Positions 46,666 to 58,058 of a stretch of DNA of 64,000 nt are shown here, piece after piece. The number at the start of each line of letters is the position of its first letter. Within the stretch, counting starts at the first letter, position 1. The notes under the pieces are model-generated. The model made no database searches and was not told the DNA's origin. It was given only the letters and a program-made list of their open reading frames with translations. The stretch covers positions 6,384,431 through 6,448,430 of the forward strand of contig NC_033641.1 in assembly GCF_001540865.1 (NCBI RefSeq). Direction: 5' to 3'. Both the position numbers and the translations under genes were made by a program. This stretch comes from Ananas comosus. Lineage: Eukaryota; Streptophyta; Magnoliopsida; Poales; Bromeliaceae.

Positions 46666-48450
46666 TGATATATAGTGTTGAGCCTAGCACCATGTTGTTT
46701 CAGTTATGCTCTACTCGGTTATTTTCGTTATATCTAGTATCATGAGTAGGAGTAGAGTAGTTATTCCATGTTTCTTTGTTACTCAATTTAGCTGTTCTGC
46801 ATATCCGGTATCATGTATAGAGTAGAGCATCTTCGTGACTTTCAATGTTTGATGACTGTTGAGGTCGGTATACCCTGAGGGGTGAGATTGTCGGTTAATG
46901 GACGACGGATGATTATAGTTTTCACAGATCCGTCATTTTGACCCTTTGTGACCTAGTCTGTCAGTTCTGGATTCTTGTCGTTTAATGACCCACGAGGTCG
47001 GTGTACCCTGAGGGGTAGGATTGTCAGCTAGTGGCTAACGGCAGTTCCAGATTATAGTGATACATTCCTGTGACTTATTGGTTGATTCTTGCATATATAC
47101 TTTAGTTGATCCATCGAGCAGCTTTTCCATACTTTTGAGAGGATGTTGAGTCGATTTGTTGTGCATATATCCTAGTTGACCTGAGTGGTCAGTCCTTGTG
47201 TTTCATTGAGTAGTACTAGCAAATGTTTGAGAGGATGTCGATGTTGTCCCATCCTAGTTGACCTAAGTGGTCGGTTCTTGTGCTTCCTTACAGTTGGATG
47301 ACCTTTTGGCGGTCAGTGGTGATTGTCGGCTGATTGCCGACGGTTGGCTATTGATCATATCCGTATTGATCGCCACAGCTCGAGTGCATTTCACGTACAC
47401 CAGCGGGTTGATCCCCCGCAGGAGGGTGTTCTTTTCTGGAAAAGTGGTCGTACATCCGACCCGTGAGCCCAGCGGTGTTCTCTTTGTGCTAGCTAGGGTT
47501 ACATGCCAGGTGTGAGCAGGTAGTGGCTTTTGCCTGAGGTCCTTAGACCGATAGGGCGGTTTAGATTGGGTACTTTTGGACTTCTCGTCCGGTTGACGCA
47601 TATAGCTATAGTAGCGGTTGTTGCATATATACTTCTAGTTCTTTCTTTACAGTTGTCTTGCTACTATAGTTTTGATATCCTTGTATGCTTGCAGTTGTAC
47701 ATTACAGTAGCGGTAGTTGTGCTTTCATATATATATCTCATTTGTTCATTATCGTTGCTACTGTATTTTACTTACCCATACTGTTGTTTATCTCTTCCTT
47801 ATCCGGTGAGTACTCCTCGCCTTCTTCGGCTTGCGGTACCCACTGGGAGGGGAGACATGTTTACATGTTCTCACCTCCCCTACTATTTTTCAAGTATCGC
47901 GGGCGGTGAGGTTGAGACGAGACGTGAGACATGTGGATAGCTGTCGTTAGAGCCTCCGACCCGGTTTGTACTATTTAGTTATTACCCTATTATTTCTGGT
48001 GATATATAGCATAGTCGGTCTATATGGTTCAGTATTTCATTATGTTAAAATATTCAAGGATTTCTGAATTTTCGTAAATAGAAGATTTTCTACCCCTCGT
48101 GGTAGCGTTTTTAAAAGATAAAAGTATCCGTGTAGGGAACAGTTTTCAAAAGATTTTCTGTGGAATTATGTTTAAACATTGAATGTAAATCTGTGATGTG
48201 AATGGTGAATGTATGAATGTATAGTTATCTTTATATTCATTTAGTTGTGGTTGTATCCTGTTTGTACTTTTGTACTTGTGCGACGCCGTGCAAATATAGG
48301 GGAGACTCTGTCCGTGTGAACAGTGGATTTTCTGTATTTGTGGCGGATCTGGAATTCCCTGGGGTTAGGTTTTCAAAAAAAAAAAAAAAAAAAAAAATTT
48401 AGACGCTTTCGCAATGCTTTGAAATCAAAAAGGAACTCCGGGGCGTGACA
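45331..48450 (+). repeat. LTR A, 5' LTR of the LARD-like element, 5'-truncated
   Basis: This aligns with 52,130-55,373 of the 3' LTR. It lacks U3 and the leader. The first match is GGCGACCTCCGGCGTGCATC. Near 46,215 about 40 bp are replaced by AGCAAGTCATGTTAGTGGG, a copy of nearby sequence at 46,452. It ends GGGGCGTGACA. Confidence 0.8.
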
Positions 48451-48458
48451 GATTAAAG

Positions 48459-48470
48459 TGGTATCAGAGC
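48459..48470 (+). other. Primer-binding site of the LARD-like element
   Basis: TGGTATCAGAGC lies eight bases after the 5' LTR end, a perfect tRNA-Met-type plant retrotransposon primer site. This proves that 48,450 is a genuine LTR border. Confidence 0.9.
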
Positions 48471-48737
48471 CAAGTTACAACCACAACACCATTCACAGGT
48501 TGTTTTGAAAAATAAATGAAACTTAACCATTGGTTAGGTTGACCCATAGGAAGACCTACGGTGTATAGGCATGTGAGTGCGGGGTTTGGGCTTGTGTCCC
48601 GGTGTGCATTCGAGTTTGGTAAACTCGAAGCGCATGGTGTTTCTGTATGTGTTACGGTTCGCACAAACTGGTGTCTAAGTCGAGAGTAGTGGCAGTGTAC
48701 TTCTTCGGACATCGAGTGGTAGGGCGACGTCCCCCAT

Positions 48738-48926
48738 GTGTTGCCACTCCTGTCAAGTGGGGCCTTGAAGGGCCAAGTGAGATTTTCGGGCCTAGGCGAG
48801 TGTCATAATTGCGGACGCCCAGGCCACTCTCTCTACTTAGGACACGAGAGCTGTTGCGAGTGTCCCTACAGAGACGGCACTGTGATCAGTTACGATCGTG
48901 ACTTTAGTCGGGCTACTAGGGCGTAG
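48738..48926 (+). pseudogene. Gag zinc-knuckle remnant in the LARD-like interior
   Basis: A 62-codon frame contains CHNCGRPGH at 48,801-48,827, the first three ligands of a gypsy Gag zinc knuckle; the fourth Cys is displaced (several Cys follow in CCEC). No Gag core precedes it. It is the only protein-like trace in the interior; 48,930-50,870 shows no recognisable coding. Confidence 0.5.
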
Positions 48927-50870
48927 CCCAGGGTTTGGATAGCGGTCGTTTCGGCGACTGCATTGTTAGTGTTGCTTCCGCAGATCTTTGGGTGGGGTTG
49001 TGATGCCTACCTATCCTCCTTGATTGCTGATTGGAATCAGCGGTTCGGGTCTTTTGACCTTTACCTCGTTCATTCTTCCTACTAGAGTCGGAATGACACA
49101 ATTTTGGTGTCAAGTTTTCATTGATGCATACATCGTATGCGATTATTCTAACACCTAAATTGGTGTGTTGTGGGTTAATTTGTGGTTGGTGATAGGTTTC
49201 GTCTTGATTCGAGAGACTCCAGGTTATTGTCGGAATTCTCGGAGCTTTGATTATAGCTCGGTTGAGGTGCGAAAATCGGTTAGAGAAACCGTTTTCTAAA
49301 GCCTCAATTAGTACGGTGCGCGGCTTAGTGTCGCTAGCAGCTTTCGGATGTTGAAAGTTATAAGACTCCCTGTGAGTCGGTTCACAGTCGTTCTGATTTC
49401 GAATGTCGACTTATAAAGTCGATGTAATGGTTGTGAACTCTTGGTTCAGTGAAGAGGTATCAGGTGGCTTGATACTTCGATGTGTCGCGCTTCCAACTTG
49501 TTGTTGGTAGTGAATCTTGGATATTTCGCTCTCTTTTGATAAGAACATTGGCTGCAGACAATATACTGTCGAAAGTTAAAATGAAATACTCATTTTCCGT
49601 GTGGAACTTTTGGGTTGGGTCAGTATTCGCTCTAGCTTGTCTTAGGAGAAAGCTTAAGTGATGATCATCTTTGATCATGTAGCGAGCCTTGGATTATTCC
49701 CTGGCAGGTTTTGTGCAGTTGACTTATCGTCACTGCTGATGGTTCTGACGTTGGTTCGAGTCTGGGTGCTTGTTAGCTCTTTAGTTGTACCTGTTACAAC
49801 TAAAAGGTTTGTTTGGTTAGTAGTCTCGATCTGTTTGCCAGGAGGTTCTGAAGCACAGTGTTGAGTGACTTGAGCCTGGTTGTTGGCTTTGATTGTCACC
49901 ATATGTGATAGCGTATAAGGTTTGCGGCTTGGCTTATTGTGCAAACCTAGAAATGGTATGCTTGTCCAGTCAAATTGGTGACAGGTGCGCCTGGGTCTCA
50001 ATGAGACATGCATTTGGTGTTGCTCAGAACATCAATCGCTAGGGTCCCTGGTAGGACAGCAGCGACAGGGTCTCGTGGAGACAAATATTGAGCATCGTCG
50101 ACGGTTCAACCTGTGTATCAAGTGATGGACTTGCAAAGAGCATTTGGTGGTCTGTTGGTACCGCATTAAGTTTGAGGAGACAAAATTGTCTAGCTCAATT
50201 GGTATTGTCAGTTGGACCTTTTGGCCAGGTGGAAAGTAAGGTCTTGGAACTAGGACTATAGATTGTCGCAGGTGACTTTCCGTTGATGAGATTTTGGCAA
50301 TTTGTGTGGTTATCTGGTGGGAGATTGTGGTCTCCATAGTGAGTGTTATTGTCTTGGTTGTCGGAACAACGTTTCGTATTTGCTCATGGTGAGCAGGTTT
50401 ACGTTGTTGAATAGTCGGAGTTTTTTTTTTGTTTCAGTCTACGTAAATAGACTCCAGATTAAAGTGATTGTTTCGTGACTTTTCTACGTGAACTTGCGAC
50501 GTAGTCAAGTTGGTTACGGCTATGCGGACCAAGGTAGAATGGACCTAGAATTTCTGAATGTTGATTAATTATCTCAAAATTGGCAATTTGGGATCGGATA
50601 ATCTTGGTCGCGGGACTGTTTTTGTCCACAGGTTGTAGAATGGTGTCGATCCCAGTGAGTTGTTGGTCCATGGATTTCGAATCTGTAAGTTTTCCCTCAT
50701 CTTGTCCGAATGGAACCGTAGTCCTATTCTTCCCTTATTCGGAGATTGATCTGTCCAAATTCATGGATATGTAATTGACCAATACTCAAGGGTGATACCA
50801 CAATGGTGGAAGTAATATCCGAATTCGATTACGCTGGGTACATGGTCAAGTTTCGAGGACGAAACTTCTT

Positions 50871-50885
50871 TTAAAGGGGGGATAA
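50871..50885 (+). other. Polypurine tract of the LARD-like element
   Basis: TTAAAGGGGGGATAA follows TTTCGAGGACGAAACTTC, the conserved end of plant gypsy internal regions, and is directly followed by the LTR start TGTAAGGACTG. Confidence 0.85.
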
Positions 50886-53432
50886 TGTAAGGACTGAGAT
50901 TTTTACAGTGCAACTAAACTCTCTGTTGACGATGTTTATATGTGTAATTTAATTACATAAGCACTCGTCAAGTTTCAGGAGAAAATGAGTTAGAACGGAG
51001 AAGTTACGCGATTATTAGTTTTCACTTAAAGTGAATAGTAACCCAATTTTCCGGAGAAACTAAGGAATAGAGTTGGCTTTCGGTGCGTATCGGACTCCGC
51101 TCACAGCGATCCAATAGCTCGTTTCGAACGACTCGACTGTTCTGGGCCCAATGGCACTGACGGAATTGAGTTCTGATGCACGGTCATCGAGAAAAAGGGG
51201 TTTGATTGGTTTTACATATATAAATATATGTAGTTATTGGTGGAAGCAAAGAGTGTTGGTTCCGTCGCGAATCGGAGACCAAATCGGACAAGAAAGATGC
51301 TAGATTCGATGCCTCAGCCGTGCTGAACGCGTTGGCGCGATCCGATCGGAAATCCGATGGACGGATCTTTGGGAATCACAAGATCTTCGCTGAGAGGTCT
51401 TGGCAAAACGGTTAAATCGCGATGACCTAATATTATGTATTGAATTGCGTGAATTCGAACATAGAGGTACGTATGCGTGAAACGCACGCGCTGGCAAGGA
51501 CTCGGCTAAAAATATAAAGCTCTGGGAGGACCTTCTTGCTATTTACACCTATGTATATATGTAGGTGCTAGGGTTTCACAAAGGAAACCCTAACCCTAAT
51601 CCATCCCCAGCTAACCTTGCCCTCCTTGCCGTCTCAACTCTCCCCTGCCCACCTCGTGCGCGTGCCCCGGCCGCCGGCAGGTTGTTCCGGCCGCCGGAAA
51701 ACCCTCCTCAGCATCTCCTCCACCACCTTCCCCACTTTTCTTTCCACCCTCCTCAGCCGCCGAGCTCGGGAAGGCACCTAAACCTATGCAACCATCTTCC
51801 CTTGGCCGAGATCCATCTCCGGTGTCGTTCCCGCCGGTCGCCGCCGCCCCCGAGGTCGCCGGCCGCCGCTTCTGCTTTCTGCGCCCGCCCAGACCCGGTG
51901 TGGGCCGAGCTTGAGCCCGCAACGCCTCCGCGCGTCGCCGCCGCCCACCGTCGGGCACGCCACCTTCCCCTCGACCTCCGGCACCGTCGCCGCCATTCCC
52001 CGCCGTCCATGCTGGCTGTGGTGCCACCTGGACTCGCTGCAGCCGCCCAGACTCGGAGCGAGCAGAGCTTGGGCGATCTCTGCCTCCGCGCGCCTCCGCC
52101 GCTCCCTGCCGACAGTGCCGCCCTCCAGACACCTCCGGCGACCTCCGGCGTGCATCCCCGGACGTCCCCGTAGCCGCCGGCCGCCGCTCTTCCACTCTGC
52201 TGCCGCCCAGAGCTGGTGCGGGCCGAGGCCGAGCCACCTCAGCCACCGCACGACGCCGCCGCCCATGGAGGGGCGCATCATGATCCCCTCGGCCTCCGAC
52301 GACGGATCGACGTCGCCCCGACCTCCTCCGGTCGCCGCCGCGCCGCCGGGAACCCATGAACCCGAGAGCAAGTCGAGGAATTGATCTGCTCCGCCGCGCT
52401 ACTGGCCGCCTCCCGCCGCCGGCCAGCAGGTTCCCCGGACCCCTTGGACCAACCGCTCCCATCTCCGGCCGAAACGCTCGCCGTCCGGCCGCCGGCGGCC
52501 AACCTTAGCTCCCTGCACTCCCGTAAGGCTGTTTTGTGTTACAGCTTACTGTTTGAGGTTTCTGGTCGCCTTTCCAGCAATCCGAAGGCACCCCGATGAC
52601 AGTGGAAGTGAGCACGATCCACGTTACTCCGTGCCAAGCATCGTGCTCACCTCCGTCGGGGTCAACGGTTCCCCGGTTTGCGTGTTAGATGCGATTTAGG
52701 CGTTGTGCGCGCTGTTTCACCGATGTTTGCGTCGCTCGTGCGCCCTCCACAGTGGTCGGCTGTGCTCCGAAAGGTGAGCACGGCCTCCCGCACGCTGAGA
52801 CCTGTCAGCAGGTGTCTCAGCTTCGCTGATTCATTTCTGGTTTGTGCAGACGGACCATAAAAGCGCCGAAATCGCATGAAATAATGCGATTTCGGGTAAT
52901 TGGGAGGGCTTTTATGTATTTTGGGTTGTTTCGGCAGCTGTTGGCAGCATGGGTGAGTAGTGGGTAACCTTTGGACTGATTGTCCAAGGCCCCAAGCCCT
53001 TACGGAGACCGTAAAATGATTTCTGATGCGTTTCTCGGCGAAATCCGCCGACGGAACGCGAGTTTCGGTTCGGAATTCTTCCGACGGTACTTGGTGATTA
53101 TTTGCGTCATCACTGAGCCTTGTTGGCTGGTCACCCGCGTCGTTTCGAGGGTTCGAAAACGACGGGTGAGCGACAGTGGAGTTCCGGTGCGGTTTTCGGG
53201 ACTTCCGGCTTGTTCGGTAATCAGTTTTGAGAAACCGATTCTCGTGGTTCTGGTGAGTGGGGATTGTGTGTTAGCAAGTCATGTTAGTGGGTTAGATTCT
53301 AACCCGTTGGACCTTTCGTAGGTTCGATTGTTCCGTCTTCACAGTCGAGAGATCTTCGTCAGACACATACAGGTGGGTACTTCGATCCGACGTCGGTACA
53401 GTGGTGCACGCTCGGTGATGGTTTCTTACCTT

Positions 53433-53466
<34 letters not shown>

Positions 53467-55373
53467 TGATAATAGTGTTGAGGGCCTACACTAATGTTGT
53501 TTCAGTTAATGCATGCGTACTCGGTTATTTCGTGTGTATATCTCGAGTATCGGATGGAGTAGGAGTAGAGTATTTATTGCCATATTCTCTTGTTATATGT
53601 CTATTGCTAAGTGGCTTTCGTCTAATGACCGGTCTATCAGTGTTATAGGTAAGCAACTTCGTGACTTTCAATTGTTTGATGACCGTTGAGGCGGTATAAG
53701 GTTGCCATCTGAGGGTGAATTGTCGGTTAAAATGCCGATAGCAGAGTGATTATATTCCAGATGGTTTCAACAGATCCGTCATTTCGACCCTGTTGGGACC
53801 TGATCTTCCAAGTTGCTGGATTCTTCTCGGTATTAATGTTACCGCACGAGGTCGGTACGCCTAGAAGGGATAGATTTGGTCAGCTAGTTGGCATGACGCA
53901 AGTTCCAAAGAATTATAGTGAAGTAGCATCTGCCTGTTACTTATTGTTGATTCTGTGTCATATATCACTATTATGTTGATCCATCGAGCAGGTTTTTCCC
54001 ATGACTTTGAGAGTATTTAGCTCGATTCGTTTGTGCATATATCCTAGTTGACGCTGATGGGTCAGTCCTTTGGTTCATTGATAGTAGTACTTCGCATATG
54101 TTCTGGAGGATTCATTCGTTTCTCCATCTTAAGGTTACCGTGAGTTGGTCGGTTTCTTGTGCTTCCTTACAGTTGGATGACCTTTTGCGGTGCAACGCTC
54201 CCAGGCGTGATTGTCCGCTGATTGCGCGACAGTTGCTATTGATCATATCCGGCATTGATCGCCAAGTCAAGTGCATTTCACGATACAACGAGCGGGTTGA
54301 TCCCCCGCAGTATGGGTGTTCTTTTCGCAGGAAAAGTGGTCGTGCATTGCCGACCCGTAGCCCAGCATCGTTCTCGTTTTGTCTTAGTTACATGCCAGTG
54401 TAGCTAGGTATTGGCTTTTGCTTGAGAGTCGCTTAGACCGACACGCCGCGTTTTAGATTGGGCGTACTTTTGACTATCTCGTCCGGTTGACGGCATATAG
54501 CTATAGTAGCGTTGTTGGCATAATATACTTCTAGTTCTTTCTTTAGGCAGCAGTGTCTTGCTACTGATAGTTTTGATATCCTTATATAGCAACTTGCAGT
54601 TGTAATCATTAGACAGTAGAGTTAGTTGTGCTTTCATATATATATCTCTCGTCATTATGTTGCTACATAATATTTAGCTTAGCGCTCATACTGTTGTTTA
54701 TCTCTTCCGTGATCCGTGAGTACTCCTCGCCTTCTTCGCTGGGCAGTACCCACTGGTGAGGAGCACATGTTTACATGTTCTTCCACCTCCTCCCACGTAT
54801 TTTCAGCTATCGCGGGCGTGAGGTTGAGACGAGACGTGAGACACGTGGTTATGCTCGTTAGAGCTCCGACGCGCGGTTTGTAACTGATTATTATTACCGG
54901 TCTATTATTCTGGTGATATATAGCTTATCGGTTCTATATGGTTTCTGAGTATTTCATATAGTGTAATAAATATTCAAGATTTCTCGATTTTCGTGAAATA
55001 GAAGGTTTTCTACCCCTCGTGGTATCTGTTTTTAAAAGATAAAAAGTTTCCGTGTAATGAAGCAGTTTTCAAAGATTTTTCTGTGGAATTATGGTTTAAC
55101 ATTGAATGTAAATCGTGATTGAATGGTGAATTAGAAATGTATAGTTTATCTTATATCATGTTAGTTTGTGTTGTATCCTGTTTGTACTTTTGTAACTTGT
55201 GCGACGCGTTGCAAACATACAAGGGAGACCTCTGTCCGTGTGAACAGTGATTTTCTTGTATTTGTGGCGGATCTGTCATTCCCCTTGGTTAGGTTTTCAA
55301 AAAAAGAAAAATAATAATAATAATTAGTACACTTTCGCAATGCTTTGAAATCAAAAAGAACTCCGGGCTGACA
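50886..55373 (+). repeat. LTR A, 3' LTR of the LARD-like element
   Basis: This is the only full-length paired LTR A (4.49 kb). U3 palindrome at 51,021; TATATAT and telobox leader at 51,553-51,597; GC-rich R/U5 segment 51,600-52,500; hairpin GAGCACGAT at about 52,608-52,650; (TA)n at 53,434. From 53,435 to the end it has frequent small indels relative to 46,600-48,450. The terminus reads CTCCGGGCTGACA instead of CTCCGGGGCGTGACA. Arg/Pro/Ala-rich frames within are not genes. Confidence 0.8.
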
Positions 55374-58040
55374 CAAACTCTCGATAAGGCCGCCGGGCCA
55401 AATCGCTTCCTCGTTTTCATTGTGTGTCCAAAGCCACCCATACAGGGGGGGGTACTAGTGCCTACAGCCTAAACCTGTCTCAACATACGTGGTCATCGGC
55501 CTCTCGCTCGCAGAGCTAGACCCAATCATAACTTGGGGCGAAATTCTCACTTCAATTCGCACACAATCACCAAATCAAGGAGCAACCAGATGATCCCAAC
55601 CGTAAATCACAATTCTCGGGTTGGATCACAACCAGTTACTCTCAGTGTACCATCAAATTCACACAACACGCTCTGTCGAGCAAGCACGTATCAAACTCGC
55701 TCGCTATGGCCACCTAGTTGCGAGCCACCAGCCCGTACACGAGTGATTCATGGCATGCTTCACACCTTTGCCGAGCCGGAATGTCTACTTCCAACAAACT
55801 CACCAGCCGATCCTATATTCCACTCGACGAGTACCTGTAGTCGGGCGTTTACCTATACTATAGGGCGTGCTACAATAAGGCCTTGGTTTTGGGCATATCT
55901 TGCCCCACGCGACACGTTACCACATTCTCGCCTGCCTCACATTGAGGTACAACTAGCCGCACAGCCAAACCGGTACTAACCAACTATTCCTCTTCAACAG
56001 TGATTCCTTTCACTGTTCCGATCTACCGAACAACATTGAATTCTCGACTACTCAAATCCACCCAGCATCATAACTCAACTCTCCTGGCAATTTTGCTACA
56101 TACACATTGCTTTGGTCGAGTGCTCCATACGTTCCATCTCACTATGAGTCTCATCACCGCAGACACACATACAACTCGCTAGTGTCCACACAGCTCGGCA
56201 TACCTGCACGTAGATAACTACGCTCTCACAAGTATGACACAACATGCGGCGTATCTACATTTACCCCTCCCTTGTCCCTTCATAATTACCACTATATAGT
56301 AATAAGTGACTAATATCTCAATGCATGCAATGCACGCACTATTACACATCATGGGCAGAAATACATATACGCATTAACTAAACCATAACCGTGCCACACC
56401 CGTCAACAGGGCAGGTCCCCAACTGGTCGTCAATGTCGCAATAGCACTGGCGCCTGCTCGAATCCTCGGTGCAATCAGCTGTCATCGCTCGCTCTCTACC
56501 CGACCGTCCGCAGTGGCACAGCCCAGCCGCTGTCCCGGAGAGAAAAAGCGTCGCCAACGCAAGGCCCTTGCTGATCACCTTGCGCACACTGCCATCCCGG
56601 CATATAGGCCTGGCTGTCCCACAAACTGATACATCTTCCATCACGCAACACACAGCCGGCGCTTGGTGGAATCCACCAACAAACCACACAACCATGGAAG
56701 GATCGAGTAGTAGTGACTGGCTTTCGAATGCGCCTAGAACTTGAATGCTCCCTCCGAACGCTCAATAACGACCTCTGCCGCCCCGCTCATGGCTTATAGA
56801 TTCGGGCAGCTCCATATGCACTGAAACTCTCGCCACTGCTCTGCCATTAATGCTCGTCCAACACCTCCGCAAGGTTTGAGCTTGAGGATTTGCAATCTTC
56901 TCGTAAATATCTGTCGAAGTCCACATAAGAACATATGCCATATACTTGTCATCCCCGTACCAGCATCCGGGACACATCCCACGAACGGGAACATCCCATT
57001 CGTACTCCGCACTGATCATCTGCCTTGATGCACGCTTCCTGAACCTGTCGCTGAAGCTTTCTCTTCTCACTGTCGGGAGTAGCTGTAGATATACATCCCC
57101 GAAACTCATCCCATGCCACAAGGAGAAAATAGGCGATCGTTCCGCGAAATTCCTTTCCACCATAGCTTCGCCGATTGCTTCAAGCAAATGCAACGGCTAG
57201 ACGCAACCTTCGTCCTGCTCCAAAATACTTAAACGCTCCTCGAAGAGCGTTTCCATTGGAGTCAATCCACAATATCCACAATCCAGGATCGACATTCTCT
57301 CCATCGAAGTATGTGGATCAAACTTCTTGAATCATGAGGCCACCAACCCGCTATTTCTCCCGCCTCCGCAATGCAGCTTTCGGGAGTCGGAACGCCCTGA
57401 CCCCGACGGAAACATCTCTGCGCAAGTCCCCGCCCTCTCAGACGAGCGCGCAAACTGGCCAGCACACCAGCTGGCTCTCACGCTCCTGAGTCTCTTGATC
57501 CAGTTCTTCCTGTGGCGCATAGCCAGCCTCCTGCTGAGCTCTGCCACTACGCCCACAAACATTCCCAATTGTTCAGCGGAGCTCCAGTTCCCACTCGCAT
57601 CCGAATTGCTCAGGACATCGACTTTCCCATCCCGCATCGATCTACCCAAAGATTGTCTAGCGCCGGTGCCACGTTTTCTGAAACAGACAATCGATTATTC
57701 TCAACCCTTCTAGGTCGAAGTCCAAAGCGGAAAACATTTGACATAATCCAAATCGCGGCATAAGTCATACAAAGTCATACTATCTGCATCTCGCGGTTCA
57801 TGTTGTACCGTCCAACATGAACAGCACTTGGGCCTGAGATAAACCCATAACTTGATCTATCCTCCTAAGCATCGATTATAGAGTTCTACCACATAACCAC
57901 CAATTCCATTATCCCTTTCGCCCCAAACAATTCCTCTCTGTCTCTCATGCGAGGCCTTAAATCCCTATGGTTTAGCTATCCTAGGTCTCCATAGGTCCAA
58001 CTAAAACTATTTTTGCTATCCTCTTTTATGGTTCTTTTAG
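55374..58040 (-). pseudogene. Gypsy F gag-protease, heavily indel-ridden
   Basis: Read right to left, pieces of a Ty3/gypsy Gag core appear in several frames: FKKFDPHT, a PMETLFEE motif (57,230-57,330), WKR/NFAERSP, DVYLQLLPTVRRE and ISAEYEWD (56,990-57,150). A degraded zinc knuckle follows near 56,600-56,640 (CGTARPICRD with the first pair out of frame). Protease-like scraps (SFAKVH; DLVILEL; YDWV) lie at 55,500-55,830. Order and spacing fit gag then protease of element F, next to its PBS. One frame of 144 codons (56,762-57,193) is open. The indel density is the same as in adjoining LTR stretches that can be checked against clean copies, so many breaks may be sequencing errors. Confidence 0.6.
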
Positions 58041-58052
58041 CCTCTGATACAT
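58040..58052 (-). other. Primer-binding site of gypsy F
   Basis: On the minus strand TGTATCAGAGGC lies a few bases inside the 5' LTR border, close to the TGGTATCAGAGC consensus for tRNA-Met priming. Confidence 0.6.
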
Positions 58053-58058
58053 CTTATC

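Larger units (their letters stand above)
45331..55373 (+). mobile_element. LARD-like non-autonomous LTR element (family A)
   Basis: A truncated 5' LTR (45,331-48,450), PBS, 2.4-kb interior without pol, polypurine tract and 4.49-kb 3' LTR (50,886-55,373) form one element nested in gypsy F. Very large LTRs with a non-coding interior are the definition of LARD-type elements, which rely on enzymes from autonomous relatives. The interior keeps only a degraded zinc-knuckle frame. It is the parent form of the solo LTRs A1 and A2. The TSD cannot be tested because the 5' LTR start is gone. Confidence 0.75.

Noticed and set aside
49675..50671. Minus-strand frames in the LARD-like interior as genes
   Set aside because: Short, no motifs, and opposite to the only Gag-like trace; the region lies between a proper PBS and PPT of a non-autonomous element.
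51565..52462. 202- and 283-codon GC-rich frames on opposite strands
   Set aside because: Same GC-rich LTR segment as above; frames are not conserved between 7.3, 17.5, 45.4 and 52 kb, and no domain is recognisable.
56378..57649. Several overlapping frames on both strands as novel proteins
   Set aside because: Minus-strand frames contain shuffled pieces of gypsy Gag core and zinc knuckle in the expected order; plus-strand frames are shadows.
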